Positions 24,629 through 35,900 of a DNA stretch of 64,000 nt are shown piece by piece. The notes below the pieces were generated by a model. That model did not search any database, was not told the DNA's origin, and worked only from the letters and a program-made list of their open reading frames with translations. Numbering within the stretch: position 1 is the first letter of the stretch; every line of letters begins with the position of its first letter. This DNA comes from Ascaphus truei (Eukaryota; Chordata; Amphibia; Anura; Ascaphidae), in assembly GCA_036426205.1 (NCBI GenBank), contig CM071570.1, positions 57,698,976-57,762,975 on the forward strand, in the 5' to 3' direction. A program made the translations under genes and the position numbers.

Positions 24629-25744
24629 ACCAAACGGGTCTTCGCTGTACGAGCCATTGCGTAGCCGCCCGTCGAGTGCCGCCCCTCAGCTCTATGCTCT
24701 ACGCCCCCTGATATTAGTTAGGGGCGTCGCCCGCGCCGCGCGCCGGACACCTAAATTCACAAAGATAGGCCTCTAGTCGCAATAGCAAAGAAAAGCGCGC
24801 CCCGGCAAATCGTAATGTGACAAGAAGACAAAAGAAGGAGTGTAGTCGGCGGAGGGTGGGGGCCGGGTGATTCGGGTGGTGGTAAGCGACGTTAAACGCC
24901 TTTAAGGTGGGGGGGGGAGAGGGAAGGAAAACAAATCAAGGAGGGAGTACCTAGTAGAGAAGAGGAAACGAGAGATATGAGTATAAAGGGAAAAGGGCGT
25001 GTGAAGAGGGGAAAGAATGTGGTTGAAGCGGAAGGAAAAGAGGCGAGGGGAGCCTCGGTGGGAGGAGTGTCGGAGTTTGTGGAAGTGAAGATGGGGAAGA
25101 CAAGAACAGAGAGCTTCAGGGATGAAAACGGGTAATGCAGTAACCCATACACTTAATAGGTTGGGCACCCGGCACCAATCCAGCGGTAGGTAATCGTTAA
25201 CGAAGCGGGGGGTGGGGCGGGGGGGGGGGATTTGTAACAACATGGGACTGTTACTTATGTGTTGGTAATTCTTCTCTTGTTATGTGTGCAGTATGGAAAT
25301 TTTGTTAACTGTGAGCGGAAAGGAAAAAAGGGGACAAGACGAGTCAGGCAGCAACAGGGTCGCGGCGTGTGATGGGCAATTAGAGCCTGCTGTCGCGGAG
25401 GGCTTCGTGGGGGCGGGTAGGTGCTTGTTACTTGCCAGAATGGGAGAGCTGGGTCTCACCTATGTCACCCCCCTCGGAAGGGGTAGATTAGAACGGGGCG
25501 CTCCGTAGGGCTGATTCCGGGGAGTGCAGAAAGTGACCGGGGACGCATGGGAAGCTAGGATTGCGAAGGAATAGGAGGAGCAAAAATCGTACGCGAAGAA
25601 GGAATGGGTAATAAGAGGGAGAGCTTGTTTCTCTCCTCTTCCACACCTTCCCAGGTAGGAACCAGGCTTTGAGCTACATTTGAACCTACACCTCACCCTC
25701 CAGCGGAAGTTACATACTGCGCGAGGGGATCGGAGGAGGGCCAT

Positions 25745-25850
25745 TTACCCCTCGTATAGTTTATATGTAAAATAGAAATAGACCGATAGGCACAATTTTC
25801 CTCCAGTTTAACGTCTCCTGTCATATTTCGGTTATGTAGGGGACAAAGCG
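25745..25850 (+). repeat. Direct repeat, copy 2 (near right edge of DIRS block)
   Basis: Second copy of the 24520-24628 repeat. It sits about 40 bp from the point where GC-rich DNA gives way to AT-rich flanking DNA, which suggests that it marks the element's right end. Confidence 0.75.
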
Positions 25851-25890
25851 GCCTCCTTCGTGACGGCGGGGGGGGGGACCGCCTGACCGC

Positions 25891-26404
25891 CTCCCTGGTC
25901 ATGTGAAAAACACCCATAGTATAAATGACCGTTTAAATTATCGATATTTATTGTATCCTTATCATAGTCTCCACTCACTGTATTCAGTGGCCATAATCCC
26001 ATGTCAGTAGGATATAGCAATATCAAATTAACAGTTGCTGCAAGGAAAAAATATTAAAACTGCAATGCATAAACATTGGTAATGGTTAACATCAAAGTTA
26101 CCATATAATAATCACAATCTATATAAGAACTCGCCAATTGTTTATAGAAGAGTAGTAAAGATATTATAATAAAGCCAGTTTGAGAATGTTTATCATGCTC
26201 GAGAAATAAGGCAGGAGACCAGAGAATTGGATAGGAGGGGATGGGTGTGGAGGAGGAAGGGGGGGGGGGAGTTGAAAGGGAGAATTGGGAAAAGGAAAAG
26301 ATTAGGTAGGGCTGGGGAAGGATGCTGTAATTGAACAGAATTAATAAAATAAAAAAATATATATCTCAGAAACACGAAAATTAACCCCAAAACATGTTGG
26401 TCTA
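25891..26404. other. AT-rich spacer, nothing recognised
   Basis: AT-rich DNA between the DIRS block and the right inverted PLE-type repeat, with one purine-rich G run near 26255-26275. Confidence 0.4.
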
Positions 26405-26655
26405 AGTTGCTAAGTTGAAACATAATTAATTTTATGCACCCGGGAATTTGCAGACTTTTTTGTCTTTTAAAAGTCTGTTCACTCCATGACCCCTACTCCT
26501 AGATGAAGTGCCCTTACAGCGTGAAACGTATAGAGGGAGGACATGGTTTTTGCATGTTGTATCTGTGTGTACCAGTAAAGCCACTATTCTGACATGGGTT
26601 CATCTACCAATCATTGCCAGTTTACCTGCTGCTGCCCCGGATGCCTTTTTATTTT
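26405..26655 (+). mobile_element. PLE-type terminal repeat (right inverted copy) with hammerhead-like motif
   Basis: Inverted counterpart of 14762-15010. At 26497-26535 it has TAGATGA, a hairpin AGTGC-CCTTACA-GCGT, then GAAACGTATAG. This is the hammerhead layout with one extra base in the first box. A GTACCAGTAAAGCC word near 26568-26581 and GGTTCATCTACCAATCATTG mark the family. Confidence 0.6.
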
Positions 26656-27140
26656 CTTCTGTGACTACTCTCTGAGATCCAGGACGCACGCCATGAGGGA
26701 GTGAATGGGAACATTTAGTAGTGCTGCGCTGTTTACACACGATTGCCAGGACCGTCGGGTCCGGCACAGCCACTAAGGAATTCTTTCCTGAAGCAAATCT
26801 ACATGACCGGGAGACCAGCAACAGAGGTAAGGCATTGCCCTTTTACACCTCTGGGTCCAGGTTCCTATGCTTGACGGCATTCTCCCAACATTGTCTCTCC
26901 AACACACGGCATACCACATACACTGATAAGACTGTGTGTAAGCACTATACAAGAGCGCAATACAGCATCACATTCACTATTCAAATAAATGGATTGTAAT
27001 GTGTCTTCCTGTGCCAGAAGGTGTCTCATGGCAGAAGGCTGCTTGTAAGTTATGGTTCTCTATCCTAGAAGATGGTAAAATGCTTTGTACAGATATGAGC
27101 ACTCAGTGAGAAGTAGAGCTCAAAAAGTGTTGTGACAGTA
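26656..27140. other. Nothing recognised
   Basis: No gene or element ends seen. The sequence near 26970-27000 weakly resembles the DNA beyond the left PLE-type repeat. Confidence 0.35.
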
Positions 27141-27241
27141 GTGCTATCCATCAGCTGGTTTAGCTCACACTGCTAGAGCTGCTGTTCTGAATAATACAGG
27201 TTGTGTAGGTTCTATTCCTGTTGTGGCACCATTAAACCATG
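27141..27241 (+). ncRNA. tRNA-like sequence, probable SINE head or tRNA pseudogene
   Basis: Acceptor-like ends GTGCTAT and GTGGCAC pair over seven positions with two wobbles and are followed by CA. An A-box-like TGGTTTAGCTC and a B-box-like GGTTCTATTCC (consensus GGTTCRANYCC) are present, and AGCTC/GAGCT can form the D stem. About 11 extra bases between acceptor and D stem exclude a working tRNA. Confidence 0.45.
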
Positions 27242-28260
27242 CTAGTCACTACAGTGTATGTGACTCAGGCTTGTTAAGAATATAGTTGTTATAGACATCC
27301 TTTTAAGAAGTGTGGGATGTGACTCATTTAAATATAATTTGCATATCTCCCACAGTGCGTCAGGTGTGCTCTTTTTTAGCACAGCCAAACTCCTCCAAAT
27401 TCAGGATGGAAATCAGACTGGATTGGATACAAAGTATCCACTTGGATTTTTGCAGTCGGTCGGCTGTTTACTGATAGTAAAAAAAAAAAACAATCTGCCT
27501 TTCTAAAACTAATCCTTGGATATCTGTGGCTCAAAGCAACTGGCTAATCTGCGTCAGATTCTGATTTAGGCGTAAAATTCACCCACCTCTAGTCATAGGG
27601 ATACATGGTACTCAAGCAATCATAATACTTGCTGTACAATGTGCTTTCCTCCGTTAGAGCTGACATCATGGATTTTACCAACTAAGTTCCCTTGTAGCCA
27701 AACAAATAAAACACTACTACAACTAAAATAAATATGCTTATGTAATACAAAGACAGCACTTAAACTTTGTTTTGACATTTTTCTAATAATTATTTGCCCG
27801 GTCAGAAAAGATGTTAAGGTCTGAGAAAGATCATTCTCTGCTGCCAAAGTATACTGTATGTGTTGTTGAAAATACAAAACCTTTTAAACAGCAAATTAAT
27901 ACCTTCTATCCAGTACCATTCTGTTTCTAAGAATAACTGGTTTAAAGTACCATTCTTGCTTTTCTTTTGTGGCATGAAGACATGGTGCACGTACTATGTA
28001 TTAAACAGTAGCTTCACACTACTATTTTCTATAAAGCTTTGCTTTGGAAAAAAGCTAATTTACTTTTTCTTTGTTGTGCTTTGTAATTGGCGTGTTCAGA
28101 ATTCCCTGTGGTTCTGTTGATGGGTTACTGTGCCTGCTCTCCACAGAATATAACTAAATAAAAACACACAAGCTGAAATATGATAAAGTCCCAAAAGAAG
28201 AAAAAAGGAGACCAAAAATGAATAAAAAATAAAAAAAGGGAGACCAAAAAGAAAAGACAA
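27242..28260. other. AT-rich stretch, nothing recognised
   Basis: Contains an A-run near 27480-27490 and an A-rich tract near 28140-28260. No coding or RNA signal. Confidence 0.4.
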
Positions 28261-28691
28261 AGGACCAGATCCACAAAGCTCCGTTAAGTCAGGGCTCATA
28301 ATGTGATGTTATCAAAATCAGTAACAGACGTTATGTTCCCTGAGGTTCTTTAAAATCCGTGCACCGAGACCCAACGATGGATTTTGACAAATCCGGGCGG
28401 CCTTTCCGATGAAGCAATCAGACAGCGGATTTCATTCCGTGGATCGGATTGGGCCAGGAAAGCTCATGAAAATCCGTGGAATGGATTCAGAGACGTCCGC
28501 CCATCTCTAGCTGTAATTACAAATCATTTTCCTCAGCTACATTAGCTATTACATGCTAAATTATGTCTAAAATAATCTAAAATATATTATTACCAAGCAT
28601 TGTGGCATTGTTGATGATTTAGTTTTTCAATACATGTTCAACAGATAAAGCACAGTGTGGAAATATTTATTTTATTAATTTATACAATGTA

Positions 28692-29023
28692 CAGGCATAC
28701 CCCGGTTTAAGGACACTCACTTTAAGTACACTCGCGAGTAAGTACATCTCGCTCAATAGGCAAACGGCAGCTCGCGCATGCGCCTGTCAGCACGTCCTGA
28801 AAAGCAATACCGGCTCCCTACCTGTACTGAAACTGTGCGCAAGCGGGGAGACTATAGAGTCCGTTACAAATGCGTTATTCACATCAGTTATGCACGTATA
28901 TGACGATTGCAGTACAGTACATGCATCTATAAGTGGGGAAAAGGCAGTGCTTCACTTTAAGTACATTTTCGCTTTACATACATGCTCCGGTCCCATTGCG
29001 TACGTTAATGCGGGGTATGCCTG
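28692..29023 (+). mobile_element. Tigger/pogo-like MITE, copy A
   Basis: 332 bp with TIRs starting CAGGCATACCCCG and ending in the complement of that word, flanked by TA on both sides as for pogo/Tigger insertions. Internal words ACTTTAAGTACA and CGCGAGTAAGTACATC mirror the ends. Non-coding. Confidence 0.85.
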
Positions 29024-29045
29024 TATGTGATTTTCATATACTGTA

Positions 29046-29376
29046 CAGGCATACCCCACGTTAGCGTACGCAATGGGACCGGAGCATGTATGTAAAGTGA
29101 AAATGTACTTAAAGTGAAGCACTACCTTTTTCCCACTTATAGATGCATGTACTGTACTGCAATCGTCATATACGTGCATAACTGATGGAAATAAGGCATT
29201 TGTAACAGGCCTATAGTCTCCCAGCTTGCGCACAGCTTCGGTACAGGTAGGGAGCCAGTATTGCTGTTCAGGACGTGCTGACTGGCGCATGCGTGAGCTG
29301 CCATTTGCCTATTGAGCGAGATGTACTTACTCGCGAGTGTACTTAAAGTGAGTGTACTTAAACCGGGGTATGCCTG
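29046..29376 (-). mobile_element. Tigger/pogo-like MITE, copy B (inverted)
   Basis: 331 bp, near-complete reverse complement of copy A, again flanked by TA. The two copies are separated by about 22 bp, giving a palindrome of about 0.69 kb. Confidence 0.85.
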
Positions 29377-29849
29377 TATACAGCAGATTTACATGTTAGT
29401 AATGTTCGATTTTGAAAGCATTTGTACTGTAGTCAGTGTACAATTAATATCTGTCTCTTTAATGCTACTGTATGTGAAGCGGATGTTTTCTATACAGTAA
29501 CATGCAGCTTTTTTAAGGGTCTGGGTGGGATTAACTCCAAGTTGAAGTGTGACCTAACGCATTGTTAAATAGCCACGTTAATTTTAACTGAAGTCTGTGG
29601 ATTTGTGATGTGAAGGAGAATGCCTCTTTTGCATTCGATTATCTCTAACGTTCCTTATAGCACACAGTACTCTGTCTTAAGCACAACTATGCTAAACTCT
29701 GTATTATGGAGCTTTGAAGATCTCCGTTATCACATAACGGTACGTTAACCTCTGTTAGCAAAGCGTTAAGTCAATACCGGAGCTTTGTGGATTTGGGCCA
29801 AAGAGAGAAAAAAGTATATAATGTATATTCGTCAAGCACCAAAATCACA

Positions 29850-29990
29850 GATTGTAAACTCATTTGGGCAGGGACCGTGTCTGTAAAAGTTCCTACTGTA
29901 TGTGCTGTGTACTGCGCACTACACTGTAATTGTGAAAAGCTTTGAGTCCCATTGGGAGAAAACCACAATATGAAATAAAGGTATTATTAT
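29850..29990 (+). mobile_element. CR1/L2-like 3' tail
   Basis: Contains ATTGTAAACTCATTTGGGCA, GGGACCGTGTCTG and a terminal AATAAAGGTATTATTATT, the common 3'-tail pattern of vertebrate L2/CR1-type LINEs and their SINEs. No upstream ORF was recognised. Confidence 0.55.
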
Positions 29991-30940
29991 TCTTTAGAAG
30001 TATGAGAATAAGGAAAGCTGTAACATCACACTCACAAAAGCAACATAAAAAAAAATCTGATTAAGTCTGCTCGTTTGTGCCTAATGCCATTTGTCTCTGA
30101 CCAGCATCAAAAAACTCCACCGGCCTCTAGGATTGCACAGGACTCCTGTATTAACAACCTCTGTCAAATGTAAGAAACTTAGCAAATAAGCTTCTTACAT
30201 TTGAGGCAGCCAGATGCCAAAAACAGTGCATTACATGAAAATATAATTTAACGTGTTTTACATGTTTGTTTTGCCTTGTGTTTTCTGTAAGGGCATATTC
30301 ATCTGTTTGCCTATAAACCTAGTATCGCTGAGAATACTGAACAGAATATCTGACTAAATTGACTGAACCTGCCACAAAGGACTCTAAAGATTATTACTAA
30401 AATGTCCAGCATCTAAAATTGATAACATATCATAAATAGGATTCTTATTTACATAATGTATTTCTATAGAAATAGAAAAGTACAGTACGCTTAACTTGAA
30501 TGCAATATCAGCAGACTAGATGGGTCACAGACACATTTATGAAATGATCTTTAACTGAAAATGCGCAATTTTTATTTTCTTCCTGATGTTGCAATATATA
30601 ACTAATTCACTTGAATGTGACATAGCAACTAGTAGAGTAATATTGATTTATTTGCTGAATACCTTCTTCAATATTCTTAAACACATTGATTACTTGACTC
30701 CTTACTCACCCCTCGCTGAATGTAACTCAACTGTAAGCCACATTAAGTGGACACAAATATTGATTTTTTTTCAGGTACCTACTCATTTACCAGATGCTGA
30801 ACTCGATGAGACAATATATGAGAAATGAATGTCAAACAGCAACTATAAACAGGTTGGGTGCACTAGTATACTGTATGCAAAAACAAATGCATTAGATAAA
30901 CATATCAGAAGCAGCAGGGACTTCAGATATCATTGTATTG
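29991..30940. other. AT-rich stretch, nothing recognised
   Basis: No gene, RNA or element end was seen. Confidence 0.4.
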
Positions 30941-31030
30941 AATTTATTCAACGTTTCGGCTCCTGATGGAACATGTTCTTGACGAAAGCTCTGTCGGGAG
31001 CTGAAACGTTGAATACAAATGAACACAATT
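30941..31030 (+). ncRNA. Hammerhead-like motif within an inverted repeat
   Basis: Plus-strand 30979-31012 reads TTGACGA, hairpin AGCTC-TGTCGG-GAGCT, then GAAACGTTGA. The first core base is U instead of C; stem II is perfect. The left part (ATTCAACGTTTCGGCTCC) is an inverted copy of the right part (GGGAGCTGAAACGTTGAAT), so two PLE ends face each other. Confidence 0.55.
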
Positions 31031-31277
31031 ATATTTGAAGTACCTGTTCCTTCTCATACATGTATCTGATGCTTTTTTTTCTTTGCATATAGTAGAGCAC
31101 TCAACATGTTTATAGTTGCTGCCTCTGTGGAACAGGAGTGTCCTTTATCCTGCAAAGACATTATACAGGTATATATATGTAACTCCTTCAACAAAATGTT
31201 TGGATCTGGTGCTCGATAAGGAAAATTAATAAAAGTATCGTTAGATTGGCACTCATAGGAAAATTTGCAAATGAATA

Positions 31278-31386
31278 GTGATTTTATTGTAAGCGATCAA
31301 TGTTTTGGTCCCGTTACTTGGACCTTTCTCAAGAGAAAGGTCCAATTGACAGGACATAATAGTTGGTCACTTACAATAAAATCACT
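31278..31386 (-). ncRNA. Degenerate hammerhead-like motif inside a long hairpin
   Basis: Minus strand 31333-31295 reads TTGAGAA, stem AGGTCC...GGGACC, then AAAACATTGATC. Outer arms TGATTTTATTGTAAG and CTTACAATAAAATCA form an inverted repeat. Both core boxes are altered, so this is an inactive PLE-end remnant. Confidence 0.45.
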
Positions 31387-31447
31387 TTATGCATTTGCAA
31401 AATTTGCTATGTGTCGACCTACTGTATTAACATTTTTTAATACAGGA

Positions 31448-31513
31448 TGATATATATATATATATATATACACTAATATATATATATAACAATATATATA
31501 TATATATATATCA

Positions 31514-31544
<31 letters not shown>

Positions 31545-31562
31545 AATTATATATATATATAT
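31448..31562. repeat. (TA)n microsatellite
   Basis: Interrupted TA repeat of about 115 bp. Confidence 0.95.
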
Positions 31563-31789
31563 ACACAAAACTAATATGTGGATGACTATTCTGTTTTTTT
31601 GCAAAAAAATCACTTCTAACTTTGGAAGGGTAATACTGTACATTTGGAGAGCAAAATGAGTGTACATACAATTTTCTGGATAGATTGAATAGGATTGAGA
31701 ATCAGCATTCTTGTGGCACAGGATAAATTATTGCGTCACCCACTGTGATGTTAAACATGGAATAGAATCTCTTTAGTATGTGATATCTT

Positions 31790-32105
31790 AGGCCAGGTCT
31801 ATAGTAGGCGCGCACTCGCGACCGAACGCGTGACATCAAGCGCGCCTGTACTTGAGAGATCCGTGGTCTGCAGGGTTGCATGATGGGGAGCGTGGTGAGG
31901 GCGTGCCGGTGGCGGTTCGCCCTCATTGACTGAACCCCACACGTGACCCGACCGTCGCACGGCAAATTCAAACAAGTTTTTCTCTCAATGCTCAGCGCTC
32001 TCGTGCTCGCGCAATCTATTGACATGCGCATTGGCCTCCAGTTGTTTGTATTTGGCGCGAGCGATGTCGCTCGAGCTGTTGGATCCCCTATGGCCGCGGC
32101 CATAG
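31790..32105. repeat. GC-rich MITE-like island
   Basis: CpG-rich block in AT-rich DNA starting GGCCAGGTCTATAGTAGGCG and ending GCCGCGGCCATAGAGAG. The ends hint at a CTATAG-containing inverted repeat. Non-coding and not otherwise identified. Confidence 0.4.
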
Positions 32106-32811
32106 AGAGTGATCAAAATGCCATGTTCTTATTTCCAATTGAATCCCTCCGTGTTTACGACACATTCGATAATTTTTTTCTATGTTACCCAAGAGAAGCA
32201 GAAATATTCCCAATATATCATTTGTATATATTCCTAAAATGTATTCATCCAAGGTTATTCTTTCTGAGCTGCTTGGACACTGAGGGGTAAATTCTATATT
32301 CTCCGAAGTTGCTGTTAGGAGCATTTTTAGACAGACATTCCCATGGACTTCAATGCCCTCGTATAAAGCAAGCACACAGCTTTGTCCAATAAGGACAATA
32401 AGACAGGGAGTCTTCCTGATTTTTAGCTAAAAAAAATTATAATTTTATATATATCTTTTGCTGTCTCTTAATAATCAATATGTATTTTCTTGTTGATCTC
32501 TAAAAAAAAAATGGTACTGTACTCAGCGCCTGTGAGCCCACAAAAAATAGCTCTGGTAGGAACCCAAGCACACTGCTACTGTATATCCAATTAGGACAGT
32601 GATATGTTATCATACTCATCCTCTATTTATGATGGAGACTTTACGATTTTTAGTTAAACAATGTATCATTTTGATGCTGTCTCCCTGAAAATGATCTGCT
32701 TATTCGAATGGAAATTTAGAATTCTTCTGAATTTTCATTCTGAGTCTCCCTGAAAGCAGTTTTCAAATGTTGCCCAGTATGTGATATGTGTGTGTGTATA
32801 TATCTACTGTC
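32106..32811. other. Nothing recognised
   Basis: AT-rich non-coding DNA up to the start of the 1.1 kb tandem duplication. Confidence 0.4.
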
Positions 32812-33919
32812 TTTGCTGCATGTTCCCAGATCAGCAGTTTAACATTTTGGGTAGGTGTTAGAAAATAAATTAGGAAGAGGTTGGTGGCAGTGCAAATCCA
32901 TGGCAGCAACATGAAGCAGTAAGCATAACAAATTTAGTTTTTACTATACTTTAACATATACCTTATACATAGTTTAAAATCACAATCTGTTGTACATGGG
33001 CAAAATAGAGATGCAGCGGCCATTATTCGATAATTTCTCTGTGCCGTTTTTGTAAAGTCTGCTGTTAATCTTAATCTCATTAATCTTCCGTGAAGGCTGT
33101 CAATCACATACATGTTTACTGTTGTTGATTTTCCGTGATTAATGTGATTGTGTGGTTTAATGCAGTTCTGCGTATTTCCGCCAGATGGCAAAAATGAATC
33201 CCTTTGACAGGGCAACCAGTGAGTTGTGTGTAGTCAATTTGCAGGTGTTTAAAAACTAGATAAAAAGAGTGGCCACAACAGTCATCCATTGTAAATTGAC
33301 TTTGCTCGCTGAAGACGTTATCAAATTTAGGCGTTTCATAATTAAAATCTCCACAGTATACACAATGCTTGTCCCATATTCTACATTGCTATCCTGCAAC
33401 TGCTGAATGGACATCATGTCAAGTCAAGTCATGTCTAGTCCTTTTACCAACCACAATGTAATTATGCTTTCTCATATTTCTGCAATTAATGCCGGAACAG
33501 ATAAGAAGGCAACTTTAGCAGAGATTTACGACTATATAATTGAATATGAATTCTTAAAATTTTCCCTGAACTAACGGGGCTGGAAGCATTCGATAACGCA
33601 AACATTAACTAATGATGGTTGCTTTTTACACACAGCCCCTCCTTTGGGAGAACCTGTACAAGAGGATATTTGTCTGTGCTCCCAACTTTTGCCGGTATGT
33701 TTGCTCATGGCAACTGCAAAAGAAGAAAGGTTGGGTTTCATCCATGTAAGATTCATAGGGGTGAAAATATAAGTGCAGTATAGCGCTCGTGCAAACAATG
33801 ATACAATGATAAAACAATAATAAAGAACCTGTGATACAAAGTCCAATGAAGGTAGTCCTGGAGCTGCCCAAAAGGTTAATCTGGTATCTCCCAACCAGAT
33901 GTAGAGTCTGTGGAAGGAG
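32812..33919. repeat. 1.1 kb tandem duplication, unit 1
   Basis: Starts TTTGCTGCATGTTCCCAG and repeats head-to-tail at 33920 with few substitutions and indels, so the duplication is recent. Period 1108 bp. Within it, plus 33453-33570 translates as a short forkhead-like string (see findings). The opposite-strand frame of 149 codons has no recognisable homology. Confidence 0.9.
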
Positions 33920-35031
33920 TTTGCTGCATGTTCCCAGATCAGCAGTTTAACATTTTGGGTAGGTGTTAGAAAATAAATTAGGAAGAGGTTGGTGGCAGTG
34001 CAAATCCATGGCAGCAACATGAAGCAGTAAGCATAACAAATTTAGTTTTTACTATACTTTAACATATACTTTATACATAGTTTAAAATAACAATCTGTTG
34101 TACATGGGCAAAATAGAGATGCAGCGGCCATTATTCGATAATTTCTCTGTGCCGTTTTTGTAAAGTCTGCTGTATTACACCTCGTTAATCTTCCGTGAAG
34201 GCTGTCAATCACATACATGTTTACTGTTGTTGATTTTCCGTGATTAATGTGATTGTGATTGGTTTAATGCAGTTCTGCGTATTTCCGCCAGATGGCAAAA
34301 ATGAATCCCTTTGACAGGGCAACCAGTGAGTTGTGTGTAGTCAATTTGCAGGTGTTTAAAAACTAGATAAAAAAAGTGGCCACAACAGTCATCCATTGTA
34401 AATTGACTTTGCTCGCTGAAGACGTTATCAAATTTAGGCGTTTCATAATTAAAATCTCCACAGTATACACAATGCTTGTCCCATTATTCTACATTGCTAT
34501 CCCTGCAACTGCTGAATGGACATCATGTCAAGTCAAGTCATGTCTAGTCCTTTTACCAAACCACAATGTAATTATGCATTTCTCATATTTTCTGCAATTA
34601 ATGCCGGAACAGATAAGAAGGCAACTTTAGCAGAGATTTACGACTATATAATTGAAAAATATAATTCTTAAAATTTTCCCTGAACTAACGGGGCTGGAAG
34701 CATTTGATAAGGCAAACATTAACTAATGATGGTTGCTTTTTACGCACAGCCCCTCCTTTGGGAGAACCTGTACAAGAGGATATTTGTCTGTGCTCCCAAC
34801 TTTTGCCGGTATGTTTGCTCATGGCAACTGCAAAAGAAGAAAGGTTGGGTTTCATCCATGTAAGATTCATAGGGGTGAAAATATAAGTGCAGTATAGCAC
34901 TCGTGCAAACAATGATACAATGATAAAACAATAATAAAGAACCTGTGATACAAAGTCCAATGAAGGTAGTCCTGGAGCTGCCCAAAAGGTTAATCTGGTA
35001 TCTCCCAACCAGATGTAGAGTCTGTGGAAGG
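33920..35031. repeat. 1.1 kb tandem duplication, unit 2
   Basis: Second unit, ending at AGTCTGTGGAAGGA, after which sequence unique to the right flank begins (AACCTCCTGTGGCG). Confidence 0.9.
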
Positions 35032-35590
35032 AAAACCTCCTGTGGCGCTGAGGTATGAATGGAAATGGGATCTTGGACAAAAGTTCTTGACTTGGGCTGA
35101 TTGCCTCAGGAAAGGAAGAAAAAGATGCAGAAAATACTACAATAGTGTATTACCCAGGGACAATAGTGTAAAGAGAGCAATTTAATGTATAAAAAACAAT
35201 TGGTATTAACCAGATTATAAAACAATTAATTCGGACATAATTTATGCATAGTAAAAACTTCCATGTGCTTGTACACTGGGAAGATGAAACTGCTCAGCCG
35301 TGGTAAAAATTGAAATCCTACTCACCGAAGGTGACTAGGACATGCGCAATAGTTTTGGGGTCTTTACATCAGGTAACACCGCTCGCCATGGGGTGAAATG
35401 GCCAGTTGTTGCGGGAGGATCGCCTTCAATACTCGTAGTCTCCTTGCTGCCAGAGTCTGGTCGATCGGCTCCACTGCTGACGACACCATCTGGATCGCAC
35501 TGCTACGGTGTCCCTGAGATGCCAAAAAACCTCCAACGCGTTTCGAAACTACTAATAGTGGGTTTCTTCAACAGGGAAAAAAACCTCAAG
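35032..35590 (-). mobile_element. PLE-type terminal repeat with hammerhead-like motif
   Basis: Minus strand 35574-35530 reads CTGTTGA, perfect stem II GAAAC...GTTTC, then GAAACGCGTTGG. Only position 6 of the first core box departs from CUGANGA. The surrounding sequence is non-coding and ends in an AG-rich border. The tandem-duplicated unit to the left may be part of the same element. Confidence 0.55.
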
Positions 35591-35900
35591 CGACCTTTTG
35601 TCATTTAGAGAGGGGGGATTAGGACAAACTATTGACTGTTATGCACACAGTACAATTAGTTTGGACATTCCCCCCTCCCCCAACCACCATCCAGAAGTGT
35701 TACATCTGTGAAAGGAAAAACAATGGCTGCAGGATTAGTGAATTGAAGGCCTTGACTTGTTAACTAAAAACCACACAAAACGAATAATCTACAGTATAAC
35801 TTGCCGTACATGTAAATTATAAATAATGTAAAAATAAAATAGGTAATACACACATCTCTAATACAAATACTATACAGCAGCGGCACATCTGAGTCTAACA
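35591..35900. other. Nothing recognised
   Basis: AT-rich spacer between the PLE-type repeat and the CpG-rich island. Confidence 0.4.

Larger units (their letters stand above)
15390..25890 (+). mobile_element. Decayed DIRS-type tyrosine-recombinase retroelement (composite GC-rich block)
   Basis: The block is sharply GC-rich and CpG-rich against AT-rich flanks. Through many frameshifts, 18770-23690 reads in the order gag, RT, RNase H, tyrosine recombinase and SGNH-like domain, the layout of vertebrate DIRS elements. DIRS elements integrate through a recombinase as circles, usually without target-site duplications, and none was noticed here. The first 3.3 kb and last 2.2 kb contain no protein homology and are taken as 5' and 3' parts. 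Terminal inverted repeats were not identified, so both outer limits rest on the composition change only. Two copies or other inserts could be merged here. Confidence 0.7.
28262..29798. mobile_element. 1.5 kb TIR element hosting two nested MITEs
   Basis: The left end GGACCAGATCCACAAAGCT is matched inverted at the right end (complement of AGCTTTGTGGATTTGGGCC). The similarity extends inward with TTAAGTC and TAACAGA-GTTA words. No transposase is visible. The interior is split by two head-to-head Tigger-like MITEs. Superfamily not assigned. Confidence 0.6.

Noticed and set aside
33571..34020. 149-codon minus-strand frame repeated at 34685-35080
   Set aside because: It is conserved only because of the recent tandem duplication; there is no recognisable domain and it runs through repeat sequence.
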